Below, piece after piece: positions 1 to 9,159 of a stretch of DNA of 64,000 nt (position 1 is its first letter; every line of letters begins with the position of its first letter). Location: contig OV299793.1 in NCBI GenBank assembly GCA_923184405.1, positions 2,017,758-2,081,757 of the forward strand. The letters run 5' to 3'. This DNA comes from Neisseria meningitidis. GTDB lineage: Bacteria; Pseudomonadota; Gammaproteobacteria; Burkholderiales; Neisseriaceae. Below the pieces are notes generated by a model that ran no database searches, was not told the DNA's origin, and was given only the letters and a program-made list of their open reading frames with translations. The position numbers and the translations under genes were made by a program.

Positions 1-261
1 TAAATATTTGCTGTGCCGCTTGATTTGCCGCCAGCGTTCCGAATAAGCAGAATCATTGTCCGGCAGCCGCCATATGGTATGCAGATGGTCGGGCATCAAC
101 ACCCATGCCAAAATTTCAAACGGATACCGTTCGCGCACCGCCATTACCGCCTGCCGCAAAGCCAAACGCACCGCATCATCGGTCAAAATCTTCTGCCGTT
201 TATTGGTTACAACCGTAAAAAAGTAAGTGCCGCCATTGCGGTAAAAACGACGGTATTTCAT
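1..261 (-). CDS. REP-associated tyrosine transposase (RAYT, IS200-like), C-terminus cut by window edge
   Basis: Reading leftward from an ATG at 261, the open frame runs 87 codons off the window edge. It begins MKYRRFYRNGGTYFFTVVT and contains PDHLHTIWRLP near residues 60-70, the histidine pair of the Y1/HUH single-strand transposase fold. The TYFFTV opening and this motif are typical of RAYTs, single-copy proteins thought to mobilise or maintain short palindromic repeats rather than form a classical IS. It sits beside a dense dRS3 array, which fits that idea, although the link is inferred. No frameshift is seen in the visible part. Confidence 0.82.
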   Translation of the reverse strand, partial: MKYRRFYRNGGTYFFTVVTNKRQKILTDDAVRLALRQAVMAVRERYPFEILAWVLMPDHLHTIWRLPDNDSAYSERWRQIKRHSKYL

Positions 262-288
262 AGTATTATGCTCGGAATGATTTTGTAG

Positions 289-847
289 GTCGGATTCTTG
301 AATTCGACATTTTGGGCATTGCTGCAATGGATTGCAATGATGGGAATGTTAAAGGTTTTGTCGGATACAAGTATCCGACCTACGCTTGCTGAACCGTCAT
401 TCCCACGGAAGTGGGAATCTAGAATCGCAGGGTTTCAGTCATTTCCGATAGATTCCCGCCGCGTCAGGGGTCTGGATTCCCGCCTGCGCGGGAATGACGA
501 ATCCATCCGTACGGAAACCTGCACCACGTCATTCCTACGAACCTACATCCCGTCATTCCCACGAAAGTGGGAATCCAGAACGTAAAATCTGAAGAAACCG
601 TTTTATCCGATACGTTTCCGCACCGACAGACCTAGATTCCCGCCTGCGCGGGAATGACGATATTTCTGTTTTTGACTTTTTGTTTTTCGGGAATGACCGG
701 ATTTGAGATTGCGGGCATTTATCGGGTAAAACGGAATTTATGCGTTACGAAAATTTATCCGAAATCACGGCAACTTTTCCACCGTCATTCCCACGAAAGT
801 GGGAATCCAGGTCTGTCGGCACGGAAACTTATCGAGAAAAACGGTTT
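289..847. repeat. dRS3 / neisserial intergenic mosaic repeat array
   Basis: No gene is seen here. Five exact dRS3 units (ATTCCC-N8-GGGAAT) lie at 399-418, 476-495, 555-574, 636-655 and 787-806. A palindrome GTCGGATACAAGTATCCGAC at 360-379 follows a related half-palindrome at about 289-315. The blocks between dRS3 units are RS-type spacer sequence. Such arrays are common in meningococci and serve as recombination targets. Short open frames inside them are repeat artefacts. Confidence 0.88.
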
Positions 848-2064
848 GAGACCTTTGCAAAATTCCCCAAAATCCCTAAATTCCCACCAAGACATTTAGG
901 AGATTTTCCATGAGCACCTTCTTTCAACAAACCGCGCAAGCCATGATTGCCAAACACATCGACCGTTTCCCGCTATTGAAGTTGGATCAGGTAATTGATT
1001 GGCAGCCGATCGAACAATACCTGAACCGTCAAAAAACCCGTTACCGCAGAGACCACCGCAGCCGTCCTGCCTATCCCCTGCTGTCCATGTTCAAAGCCGT
1101 CCTGCCCGGACAATGGCACAGCCTCTCCGATCCCGAACTCGAACACAGCCTCATCACCCGCATCGATTTCAACCTGTTTTGCCGTTTTGACGAACTGAGC
1201 ATCCCTGATTACAGCACCTTATGCCGTTACCGCAACTGGCTGGCGCAAGACGACACCCTGTCCGAATTGCTGAAACTGATTAACCGCCAACTGACCGAAA
1301 AAGGTTTAAAAATAGAGAAAGCATCCGCCGTTGTCGTTGACGCCACCATTATTCAGACCGCCAACAGCAAACAGCGTCAGACCATAGAAGTCGATGAAGA
1401 AGGACAAGTCAGCGGCCAAACCACACCGAGTAAGGACAGCGATGCCCGTTGGATCAAGAAAAACGGCCTCTACAAACTCGGTTACAAACAACATACCCGT
1501 ACCGATGCGGAAGGCTATATCGAGAAACTGCACATTACTCCCGCCAATGCACATGAGTGCAAACACCTGTCGCCGTTGTTGGAAGGGTTACCAGAAGGTA
1601 CGACCGTCTATGCCGACAAAGGCTACGACAGTGCGGAAAACCAGCAACATCTGGAAGAACATCAGTTGTTGGACGGCATTATGCGCAAAGCCTGCCGCAA
1701 CCGTCCGCTGTCGGAAGTGCAAACCAAACGCAACCGATATTTATCGAAGACCCGTTATGTGGTCGAACAAAGCTTCGGTACGCTGCACCGTAAATTCCGC
1801 TATGCACGGGCAACCTATTTCGGACTGATTAAAGTGAGTGCGCAAAGCCACCTGAAAGCGATGTGTTTGAACCTGTTGAAAGCCGCCAACAGGTTAAGTG
1901 CGCCCGCTGCCGCCTAAAAGGCAGCCCGGATGCCTGATTATCGGGTATCCGGGCAGGATTAAGGGGGTATTTGGGTAAAATTAGGAGATATTTGGGGCCG
2001 AAACAGCTGAAAACCTGTGTTTGGGTTTCGGCTGTCGGGAGGGAAAGGAATGTTGCAAGGTCTC
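848..2064 (+). mobile_element. IS1106-type insertion sequence (IS5 family)
   Basis: Imperfect terminal inverted repeats bound the element: GAGACCTTTGCAAAATTCC at the left and the complement of GGAATGTTGCAAGGTCTC at the right. It carries one intact transposase gene. No clear target duplication is visible at the ends. The right end abuts the truncated 5' part of ychJ, so insertion or later recombination seems to have removed the start of that gene. The same terminal sequence recurs on the small AT-rich element at about 60 kb, and a decayed copy of this IS lies at about 62 kb. Confidence 0.85.
910..1917 (+). CDS. IS1106 transposase (IS5 family, DDE)
   Basis: An uninterrupted 335-codon frame with an AGGAG ribosome site just before the ATG. 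The N-terminal third carries the IS5-type DUF772 region (RPAYPLLSMFKAVLPGQWHS). The DDE core follows: VVVDATII around residue 140 gives the first Asp, VYADKGYDS around residue 237 the second, and the YVVEQSFGTLHR block near residue 285 carries the Glu. It catalyses cut-and-paste transposition of the surrounding element. This is one of the few intact frames in the first 9 kb. Confidence 0.93.
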   Translation: MSTFFQQTAQAMIAKHIDRFPLLKLDQVIDWQPIEQYLNRQKTRYRRDHRSRPAYPLLSMFKAVLPGQWHSLSDPELEHSLITRIDFNLFCRFDELSIPDYSTLCRYRNWLAQDDTLSELLKLINRQLTEKGLKIEKASAVVVDATIIQTANSKQRQTIEVDEEGQVSGQTTPSKDSDARWIKKNGLYKLGYKQHTRTDAEGYIEKLHITPANAHECKHLSPLLEGLPEGTTVYADKGYDSAENQQHLEEHQLLDGIMRKACRNRPLSEVQTKRNRYLSKTRYVVEQSFGTLHRKFRYARATYFGLIKVSAQSHLKAMCLNLLKAANRLSAPAAA

Positions 2065-2647
2065 AAGCTATGACGGCTGCTGCCGCCCATTACACCTTCG
2101 CCGAATCCTGCCGCCCACCGCCGAAGCCCTCATGCGTTCGCGGTTCAGCGCGTATGTGCTACTATAGTGGATTAACAAAAACCAGTACAGCGTTGCCTCG
2201 CCTTAGCTCAAAGAGAACGATTCTCTAAGGTGCGAAGCACCGAGTGAATCGGTTCAACACTATCTGTACTGTCTTCGGCTTCGTCGCCTTGTCATGATTT
2301 TTGTTAATCCACTATACATCATCGCTACTACCGTTCCGGCACAACAAACATTCCTCGATGCCGCCGAACTGATGCAATGGAGTACAGAAACCGAATGGCT
2401 GGGCTTGAATGTCATCGCACACAAGATACTCGGCAAACAGCACGCCCAAGTCGAATTTGAAGTCTACTTCCGAGACGGACAACACCGATCCGCGCATCAC
2501 GAACTGTCCGGCTTCATCAACATCGGCGGACAATGGTATTTTATCGATCCTACCGTTCCGCATCCTGCGATGAAACAACCCTGCATTTGCGGATCGGGCA
2601 AAAAATTCAAAGCCTGCTGCGGCAAATATCTGAAACCTGTCGCATAA
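2065..2647 (+). pseudogene. ychJ: YchJ family (UPF0225) SEC-C motif protein, interrupted by a Correia element
   Basis: The 5' piece encodes TAEALMRSRFSAYVL, the conserved YchJ block, and stops at the CREE at 2163. Immediately after the CREE the protein resumes with IIATTVPAQQ and runs to a C-terminal SEC-C zinc motif (CICGSGKKFKACCG). Removing the CREE restores a continuous YchJ-like product apart from small indels near 2080-2110. The extreme N-terminus, with the first SEC-C motif, is lost or scrambled where IS1106 ends. Function is unknown; SEC-C motifs bind zinc. The gene is doubly disrupted and probably dead. Confidence 0.8.
2163..2316. repeat. Correia repeat enclosed element, full-length type
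   Basis: 154 bp bounded by TATAGTGGATTAACAAAA and its inverted copy ending CCACTATA. It has the long internal segment (AGCTCAAAGAGAACGATTCT), the version that carries the IHF-site region. It lies inside ychJ. Confidence 0.95.
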
Positions 2648-2678
2648 AAATGCCGTCTGAACGTTCAGACGGCATTTT
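2647..2678 (+). terminator. DUS-pair terminator after ychJ
   Basis: Inverted AAAATGCCGTCTGAAC / GTTCAGACGGCATTTT, two uptake sequences forming a stem with an A/T-rich flank. Confidence 0.85.
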
Positions 2679-2863
2679 CAACACGCAAAAAAACCATTCA
2701 TACCAAGGGTAAGTATGAATGGTCAATACATTGCGGGAAAACGTCTTACTTGCTGCACCGCCGAAAAGGGAGAAACGGCAGCGGTAATCAGCGGAAAGGA
2801 TTGTACCCGAATTAATGCTAAGAAACGTTAATCGTGAAAATATATTAACAAACCTGTTGAAAC

Positions 2864-3654
2864 CTATTGGTTTTCCCGTATCCACTCGACCCAGCGTTCA
2901 AACAGCTTCGGTTCGAGCGCGGCGACGACCGAGCGTTTGAACACGTGTTCACCACTCCAAAACCTGTCGCCTCCAAAGTCGTCAGCCTGCCGCCCGCCTC
3001 CTCGAAAATCAACGCTTTGATGGCATAATCCCACAGCTTCTGCCCGCCGTGGACATAAACATCATAACGCCCGCACGCCAGATAACACCAGTCCAACGTA
3101 CTGCTGCCCATACTCCGTATCGTTCCAAAAGGCGCGAGCGTACTCATGCGGCTGGACAGTTTGTTCGAACGCAAATATTTGATTTCACGCCCGCAATCGC
3201 CTCATTGAGTTTTTTATCCACGAGACGCAAAGGCAGGCGGGTTCCATTAAGAAACGCACCCTGCCCCGTTCGGCATAAAAACATTCGCCGCTGACCGGGT
3301 TGTAGATTACGCCCAATTCCGCACGCCCGTTGCGGACAAACGCCACCGACACCGCAAAATGCGGCAGCCCGTTGACAAAATTGTTCGTCCCGTCTATCGG
3401 ATCGACAATCCACAGCCCTTTTCCCCCGAATATTGTTCCCACAAAGCCGACTGTTCCTGCCGCGACATTTCCTCGCCCAACATCGGGCAATCGATCAGAA
3501 GCGGCAACGCGGCGGCAAATGCCGTCTGCGCGGCAATGTCCGCCTCGCTCAACATCGAACCATCTTCCTTGCGGCAAGACGGCGTATTCAAAAAACGCGG
3601 CATAATTTCGGTTTGCGCGATATGGCGCACGACTTTCTGCAAACGGTGTAACAC
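2864..3654 (-). CDS. Inositol monophosphatase family protein (SuhB-like), frameshifted as read
   Basis: Pieces in successive frames give one IMPase. The N-terminus LHRLQKVVRHIAQTEIMPRF starts at a GTG (3652-3654) behind AGGAAG. Metal-binding loop LGEEMSRQ and signature LWIVDPIDGTNNFVNGLPHF follow, then the C-terminal QKLWDYA metal site; it ends at TAG 2864-2866. Family members hydrolyse inositol-1-phosphate or related sugar phosphates with Mg2+; SuhB types also take part in rRNA transcription complexes. At least four frame changes (about 3420, 3260, 3180, 2960) split it. Length (about 262 aa) is normal for the family. Confidence 0.85.
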
Positions 3655-3697
3655 TTCCTACTGTCCTCATATTTTGAACTTGCGGCGCGCGAACGTA

Positions 3698-3804
3698 TAT
3701 AGTGGATTAAATTTAAATCAGGACAAGGCGACGAAGCCGCAGACAGTACAAATAGTACGGCAAGGCGAGGCAACGCTGTACTGGTTTAAATTTAATCCAC
3801 TATA
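3698..3804. repeat. Correia repeat enclosed element, short type
   Basis: 107 bp between TATAGTGGATTAAATTT and its inverted copy, lacking the internal IHF-site segment. It lies between the divergent IMPase and rsmE genes, where the outward-facing ends of CREEs can supply promoters. Confidence 0.95.
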
Positions 3805-3862
3805 ATGTCCGTTTCCATCACGCCGCTGCGACAGATTATAACCGTCCGAACCGCCAAAAACT

Positions 3863-4589
3863 ATGCCCTGATTCCACCTGCCCGAAAACCTTTCCGTCGG
3901 ACAAACCGTCGCCTTGCCCGACAACATCGTCCGCCACCTCAACGTCCTGCGCGTCCGCCCCAACGAAAACATCACCCTCTTCGACGGCAAAGGCAAGGCA
4001 CACGCCGCACGGCTGTCATTTTGGAAAAACGCCGCGCCGAAGCCGAAATCCTGCACGAAGACACAACCGACAACGAATCCTCGCTCAACATTACACTGAT
4101 ACAATCCATCTCCTCCGGCGATCGCATGGATTTCACCCTGCAAAAAGCGTCGAACTCGGCGTAACTGCCATACAGCCCGTCATCAGCGAACGCTGCATCG
4201 TCCGCCTCGACGGGAACGCGCCGACAAACGCCTCGCACGCTGGCAGGAAATCGTCATCTCCGCGCGAACAAAGCGGCAGAAACACAATTCCTCCCGTACT
4301 GCCCATCATCGGCTAAACATGAAGCACACGACACAAATGCCGTATGAAACCACCAAGCTGATTATGAGCATCAACCGATCCCGCAAACTCAACGTTATAC
4401 GCCACCCGTATGGCGCAATCATCTTTACTGGTCTGGCCAAAAGGCGGTTGGACAGAACAGGAAAAACGAACAGACATTTGAATATAGCTTTCAAGCGAGA
4501 TACATTCGGCAAACAGATTTTACGCACAGAAACCGCCCCAATCGCCGCCCTCGCCGCCATGCAGAACGCTTTAGGGCGATTTCGCATAA
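3863..4589 (+). CDS. rsmE: 16S rRNA (uracil1498-N3)-methyltransferase RsmE, frameshifted as read
   Basis: Successive frames read FHLPENLSVGQTVALPDN, VRHLNVLRVRPNENITLFDG, ITLIQSISSGDRMDFTLQK, and near the end LRTETAPIAALAAMQ (the knot-forming SAM site), closing GDFA at TAA 4587-4589. The enzyme methylates U1498 of 16S rRNA and belongs to the SPOUT superfamily. The third codon reads TGA where Arg is expected, frame changes occur near 4015 and 4150, and the last 300 bases are markedly more divergent than the start. The start is the ATG at 3863, shortly after the CREE. Confidence 0.85.
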
Positions 4590-4593
4590 ACAG

Positions 4594-4626
4594 AAATGCC
4601 GTCTGAAACCCGTTCAGACGGCATTT
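4594..4626 (+). terminator. DUS-pair terminator after rsmE
   Basis: AAATGCCGTCTGAA paired with TTCAGACGGCATTT across a short loop. Confidence 0.88.
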
Positions 4627-4659
4627 AGACAGCCGATTAAGATACGTAGGGTATCAAAT

Positions 4660-5830
4660 AAGATTTCCCGTCTCGTCATTCCCGCGAAAGCGAGAATCTA
4701 AAAACAAAAAACTACAGGGATTTATCCGAAACAACAACCCTCTCCGCCGTCATTCCCGCGCAGGCGAGAATCTAGAAACGAAAAACTACAGAGATTTATC
4801 CGAAACAACAAAACCTCTACGCCGTCATTCCCGCGCAGGCGGGAATCTAGAAACGAAACGTTGCGGTGATTTATACGAAACAACAGACTCTAACCGACGG
4901 AATTCACACGCAGCGCGGGAATCGACAAAGTGAAAGTTGCCGTGATTCATCGAAAATGACTGAAACACAACGGACTGGATTCCAGCCTCCGCGGGAATGA
5001 CGAAATTTTAGGTTTCTGTTTTTGGTTTTCTGTTCTAGCGGGAATAACAAAATTTTAAGTTTTAGGAATTTGTCGTAAAAACAGAAATACCGCAGCCGTC
5101 ATTCCAGCAATAGCGGCAATCTAGAAACCAAAAACTACAGGGATTTATAGCAATCAACAAACCCTGCTAAGCCATCATTACCACAAAAGCGGGAATCTAG
5201 AAATTTAACATTGCAGTGATTTATAGGAAATGACTAGATGAACTCAACGAACTCCAGTAACAATATCGCGGCAATGACGAACTGAACAGCTAATGGAAGT
5301 TACCCAAGCAAAACAAGCGAACCGAACGAACAGAAAATACTGCCTATTCCAGCCAAGCAAGAATCAACAAATTACAGGTTGCTGTTTTTGGTTTTCTCAT
5401 TCTATGCGGGAATGACAAATTTTAGGCTTCTGTTTTTGGTTTTCTGTTCTCGCGGGAATAACGGAATTTTAAGTTTTAGGAATTTGTCGGAAAAACAGAA
5501 ATAACACCACCGTCATTCCGCAAAGCGGGAATCTAAAAATCTACGTTGCGGTGATTTATCAGAAATGACTGAAACTCAACGGACTGGATTCCCGCCTGCG
5601 CGGGAATGACGAAAATTTTAGGTTACTGTTCCGGATTTCACAAACACCCTTCAGTAAATTGAGATTTGTCGGAAAAACAGAAATCCAAGCCGTCATTACC
5701 GAGATTGTCAGGAAAAAATGACTAACCCCACGCCGCTATATCTGGCAAAGACCAAATCAACGAAATGAAACGAATGCCGAAACCTATCGGAAGCAGAGAC
5801 TGACATTAACGCTCGATTCTGTTCTCCATG
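4660..5830. repeat. Long dRS3 / NIME repeat array, partly decayed
   Basis: No gene is seen for about 1.2 kb. Exact dRS3 units lie at 4827-4846 and 5588-5607, with many imperfect ones between. Repeating spacer blocks include GGGATTTATCCGAAACAACA and AGGTTTCTGTTTTTGGTTTTC. The array lies between rsmE and the lgt genes. Confidence 0.8.
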
Positions 5831-6601
5831 GGAATGACGAATTTACAGTTAGCAAGCTTCAAATCAAAAATCCCCTATCAACGAAAGGCGGAATCAAAAC
5901 ACTATGTTGGCGGTCATTTTCGGAAAACGATATCCAACCTACCGTTTTCACTGAGGAACATTGGCAGAATGGCGTTCTTGGACGCACAAGGCGAGAGTAA
6001 AGTGGTATACCGTCATCCCCTCCTTGTCACAGAAATCACCTAAAATGCATCCAATCCACCGCTTCAAGGCATTGCAGACGGCAAAACGGCAAACCTGTCC
6101 AAGAAAAAACGCATCGCCTCTCGGGAAATAATATAGCCCGCCGTACCCCAGTGTTCGCTATCCAACAGCGGAAATGCCACGCCCGCATAATTCCCCACAG
6201 CAACCGGACAGTCAAGAACGTGCACAAACATCGTTTCCAAGCGGACGATAAAGGCGGAATCGGGGTCAAAGCGTTCTTTCAGCCAAGTGTCTTCGGCAAG
6301 GAATTTCTCCGCGCGCTTCGCCGAGTAAAACGTCGTCCTCAAATACGGCGATATACGGCAGACCTTCGTCCAATGCCTGTTTCCACAATACGGCGTGGCT
6401 CATAAAGCAGGCTTTTTCCACTCCGCTCAAATAGGGGTGCGCCGACAAACCGGGTACGAGTTCCGCCATTGCCTGTTCCAGCCTTTCAGACGGCATCAGT
6501 GCGTCGAAAAACTGAAACGGAATGTCGTGCACGCCGAAAGTATCGGCAATGTGCGCCCTGCGTTCTGCGGCGGAAGCTAAGCTGATAACGTGGTTTTGCA
6601 T
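5830..6601 (-). pseudogene. Lipooligosaccharide beta-galactosyltransferase LgtB/LgtE type (GT25), frameshifted and 3'-decayed
   Basis: Starts at the ATG at 6599-6601 with MQNHVISLASAAERRAHIAD and reads cleanly through AVFEDDVLLGEA (the DxD-like donor site). It then continues in shifted frames as KFLAEDTWLKERFDPDSAF, GTAGYIISREAMRFFLDRF, EAVDWM and DKEGMTVYHFTLALCVQE. LgtB and LgtE are near-identical galactosyltransferases adding galactose to the LOS alpha chain; which one this is cannot be decided from the remnant. The last third is strongly divergent and runs into the repeat array. Confidence 0.78.
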
Positions 6602-6649
6602 AATTTACCCTGTTCGGTATTGGATAAAACCGGCATTTTCAACGGCGTA

Positions 6650-7330
6650 ACATTCACAGCAGGAAATGCGAATACGCCGACAAGGTAAACAGCCGCAGCA
6701 TCACGCAGTCTATCAGCAAACGGAGTCCATCATAAAGCATTCTATTCCATCACCAACAAATAGTCGTCCTCAAAAGGCGGCGATATCCGATATACTGTCA
6801 GTCCAAGCCTCTGACGGCATCGCATATGCCGTAGAAAATCCAAAACCAATAAATGTGACTGCCCAGAACGGACGGCAACAACGCGCCCTGTTCCGACGCA
6901 AACGACAACCTGCATCAACATGAAACGGCAAAATTCATCCCTGCCGGTATCGGCAATGTGGACAACCGGCGTTCTGCGCAACAAGTCTAAGCTTAATCGG
7001 AACAAAATGCCGAAACATAAGCCATCCAAGGTAATTCGTCAGCTGCACATCCTGCCGTCGACGTACAAAGACTGATCAATCATCGGCCCAAATAAAAGAA
7101 GCCACAATGTAAACAGACTCCAGCAACACTGCGAAGCATAATCAGCCTTTACATATAAATAAAATAAAAAAGCCACAATCCAGACGGATTACCACCTTTG
7201 TATGGGAGTATACCACATTTCGCTGTTTCGGTTAAGGCGCGGCAAGCAAGCTGTCATCGTATCATGCCGACAAAAGCGCCCGCTGGTCATGCAGGTGGCA
7301 AAATGCGCGTCTTGTTCCATAACGCCCACG
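6650..7330 (-). pseudogene. Degraded LgtA/LgtD-like 3' segment
   Basis: On the minus strand a recognisable trace of the LgtA/LgtD middle (KIVGVMEQDAHFA near 7310) and of their C-terminus (DCVMLRLFTLSAYSHF near 6670) survives, with almost everything between unreadable. It lies just upstream of the GT25 gene, the normal lgtA-lgtB order. I infer it is the same lgtA 3' end that also appears near 8.05-8.3 kb. No continuous frame exists. Confidence 0.45.
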
Positions 7331-7449
7331 ATTTTATCAATACAGCCAGGGCCGCATATCGCCGGAATCAGTGCGAAAAATATAACACCACAGACTTTAC
7401 CAATTCATCCAGCCAGATCATCAAAGAGGCGATAAAGACAGAAATACGC

Positions 7450-8045
7450 AACTTGCAACATGATCAAAACAACGCAGTCACCCAGAAATCGAATACCAAC
7501 AGCGGGAAATGAGATACCCCCAGTAGTCCGCCACACCAGGCAGGTCAGGACGTGCCAACAAACAACACGCCGCACAAGTCCGACAAAAAAAGGAGGCAAG
7601 GCCAGGACGATCCATTAAAACAGCGTCTCAAGCAAGACAATTAATACGCGCAATCCCGCCGAGCAAAACGATCCTCCTTTCAAACGCAAGCGACATACAG
7701 CAGAACAATTCGCCAAGCGCGCTGCGCCCAAAATAAAGCGTGCCTCATAAAATAACAGGCATTTTACGCCGAGACCAAACGTACAATGCGCCGACAACAC
7801 AGGAGACGAGTTCCGCCACTGCCAGAAAGCAGAGCCATTTCAGACACCACCACTGCAAACAGAAAAAGCCGAAAACCCAAGGACCACGCTCATGAAGGGC
7901 GCGGCAAGGTCCAGTACCTGTCAGACGGCGAAAACTAAGCCGAAAAAATCAAACATGGAAACAACGCATCACCGCGCCGGTAAGGTTGCGACAAAGTCGC
8001 CCACCTGCGTTCAACGCGGCGGAAAGCAAACCTGATAACCATGGA
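7450..8045 (-). pseudogene. Degraded LgtB/LgtE-like 5' segment
   Basis: The minus strand around 8045-7900 can be aligned by eye with the start of lgtB/lgtE (VISLASAAERRAHIAATF, broken by indels). Around 7560 the bases GCACGTCCTGACCT and GTGTGGCGGACTAC match the middle of lgtB. It follows the lgtA remnant directly, as in the normal operon. No open frame remains. It probably represents the same gene as the better copy at 5830-6601. Confidence 0.45.
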
Positions 8046-8049
8046 ATGC

Positions 8050-9143
8050 CAGAATTGCATCAAGGTAAACAGCCGGCGCATAAAGCCGTCCGCATAAAAA
8101 ATCCAGCCTTTAAGCAACCGGCGGGCAAAATGTCCGATCCGTAGAAGCATTGGTACAAAAGAAAGCGGGAAACAACAAACGCATTCTTCCGACAAAGGTC
8201 TGCTCCAGAAATATCAAGACACACACCGCGCGGAGCAGCCGGTATTCAAGGCCGTCGAACAAGCGTTTAAAAAACACAAGACGGCAAAAAAATCAAAATA
8301 CACCCTTTCAGGATAAATTGCGCATTCGTGCTCGCAAATGCATACACTACTGCATGAAACCGGACGAGCCTACAAAGCGGTCAGTGGGGACAAAACCATA
8401 GACTGCCACAGACCATTACGGCTGATTTTTAGAAACTGGACTCAAACGTGTTCCCGGCGCTGTATTAACAAAAAAACCGATTAGCGTGATGCCGTATTTA
8501 ATAACGTGCCAGATGTGTAAGGGAATGCCTGACCAAAATTCGGCAATAACATCGTGCCAAATCGGATATTACCCAAAATTGGCAACTTCGTGGCAACCAC
8601 CGCCCGGTTTGCCTCCCTCATACCGACATCAATGACGCGGAACCTAATTAACGAAACGGAATATGTAGCCAATACGATTTTTGCCGCAACGCAAAGCGAG
8701 TCGGCAATATCGTCTGCCGAGGTGCGCTGCCAAATTTGCCCCTATTCCTGAAAAAGCACAATAAACTTGCCGATGTTTTAATCGCAACTCTAGCCGACGT
8801 TTTTCCCTTTCCCAGGATTTTGATCAAAGCGCGGCATCAGGCGGCGATTGTAATGCATTGCCTAATCAATCGCGCCCGATGTTTAAGAGGATCAGGCGGC
8901 AGACTTGTGCAAGGATTTTGATACGGCTGTCCCGCTTTTGAAAATCCTTGGCAGTGGAAAGCTTACCGTCTGTCGAGCCGTCATCGACAATCAAAATCTC
9001 AAATTGCGCCAAGTCTGATTCGACGGCGGCTAATGATTAGGCGAAATATTTTTCTACGTTGTAGGCGCAAATCAATACGCTGACTAAAGGCGCAATTTAT
9101 TCTCCCGATAGGCACGATGCCGTCTGAAAGCTTCAGACGGCAT
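8050..9143 (-). pseudogene. lgtA: LgtA, LOS N-acetylglucosaminyltransferase, heavily degraded
   Basis: The ATG (9141-9143) and first codons lie inside the DUS hairpin, giving MPSEAFRRHRAYRENKL. Frames then show PLVSVLICAYNVEKYFA and LDILIVDDGSTDGKL (the GT2 nucleotide-binding region), then KDFQKRDSRIKILAQ. Beyond about 8900 only traces survive: LNIGRD, and a C-terminal DGFMRRLFTL near 8070. LgtA adds GlcNAc to the LOS alpha chain and is normally switched by a poly-G tract; no long G tract is visible here. Its position beside glyS matches the meningococcal lgt-1 locus. Confidence 0.68.
9117..9143 (-). terminator. DUS hairpin between glyS and lgtA, also encoding the LgtA N-terminus
   Basis: ATGCCGTCTGAA and TTCAGACGGCAT pair across AAGC. 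It lies 17 bases past the glyS stop, so it may end glyS transcription, while its inverted copy supplies the lgtA start codon. Confidence 0.7.
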
Positions 9144-9159
9144 TTGGACTATACAACAG

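Noticed and set aside
4660..5830. Possible CRISPR array from regularly recurring motifs
   Set aside because: The units are palindromic dRS3 copies with irregular, themselves repeated spacers and no cas genes.
8050..9143. Poly-G phase-variation tract in lgtA
   Set aside because: No G run of useful length is present in this degraded copy, so no on/off state can be called.
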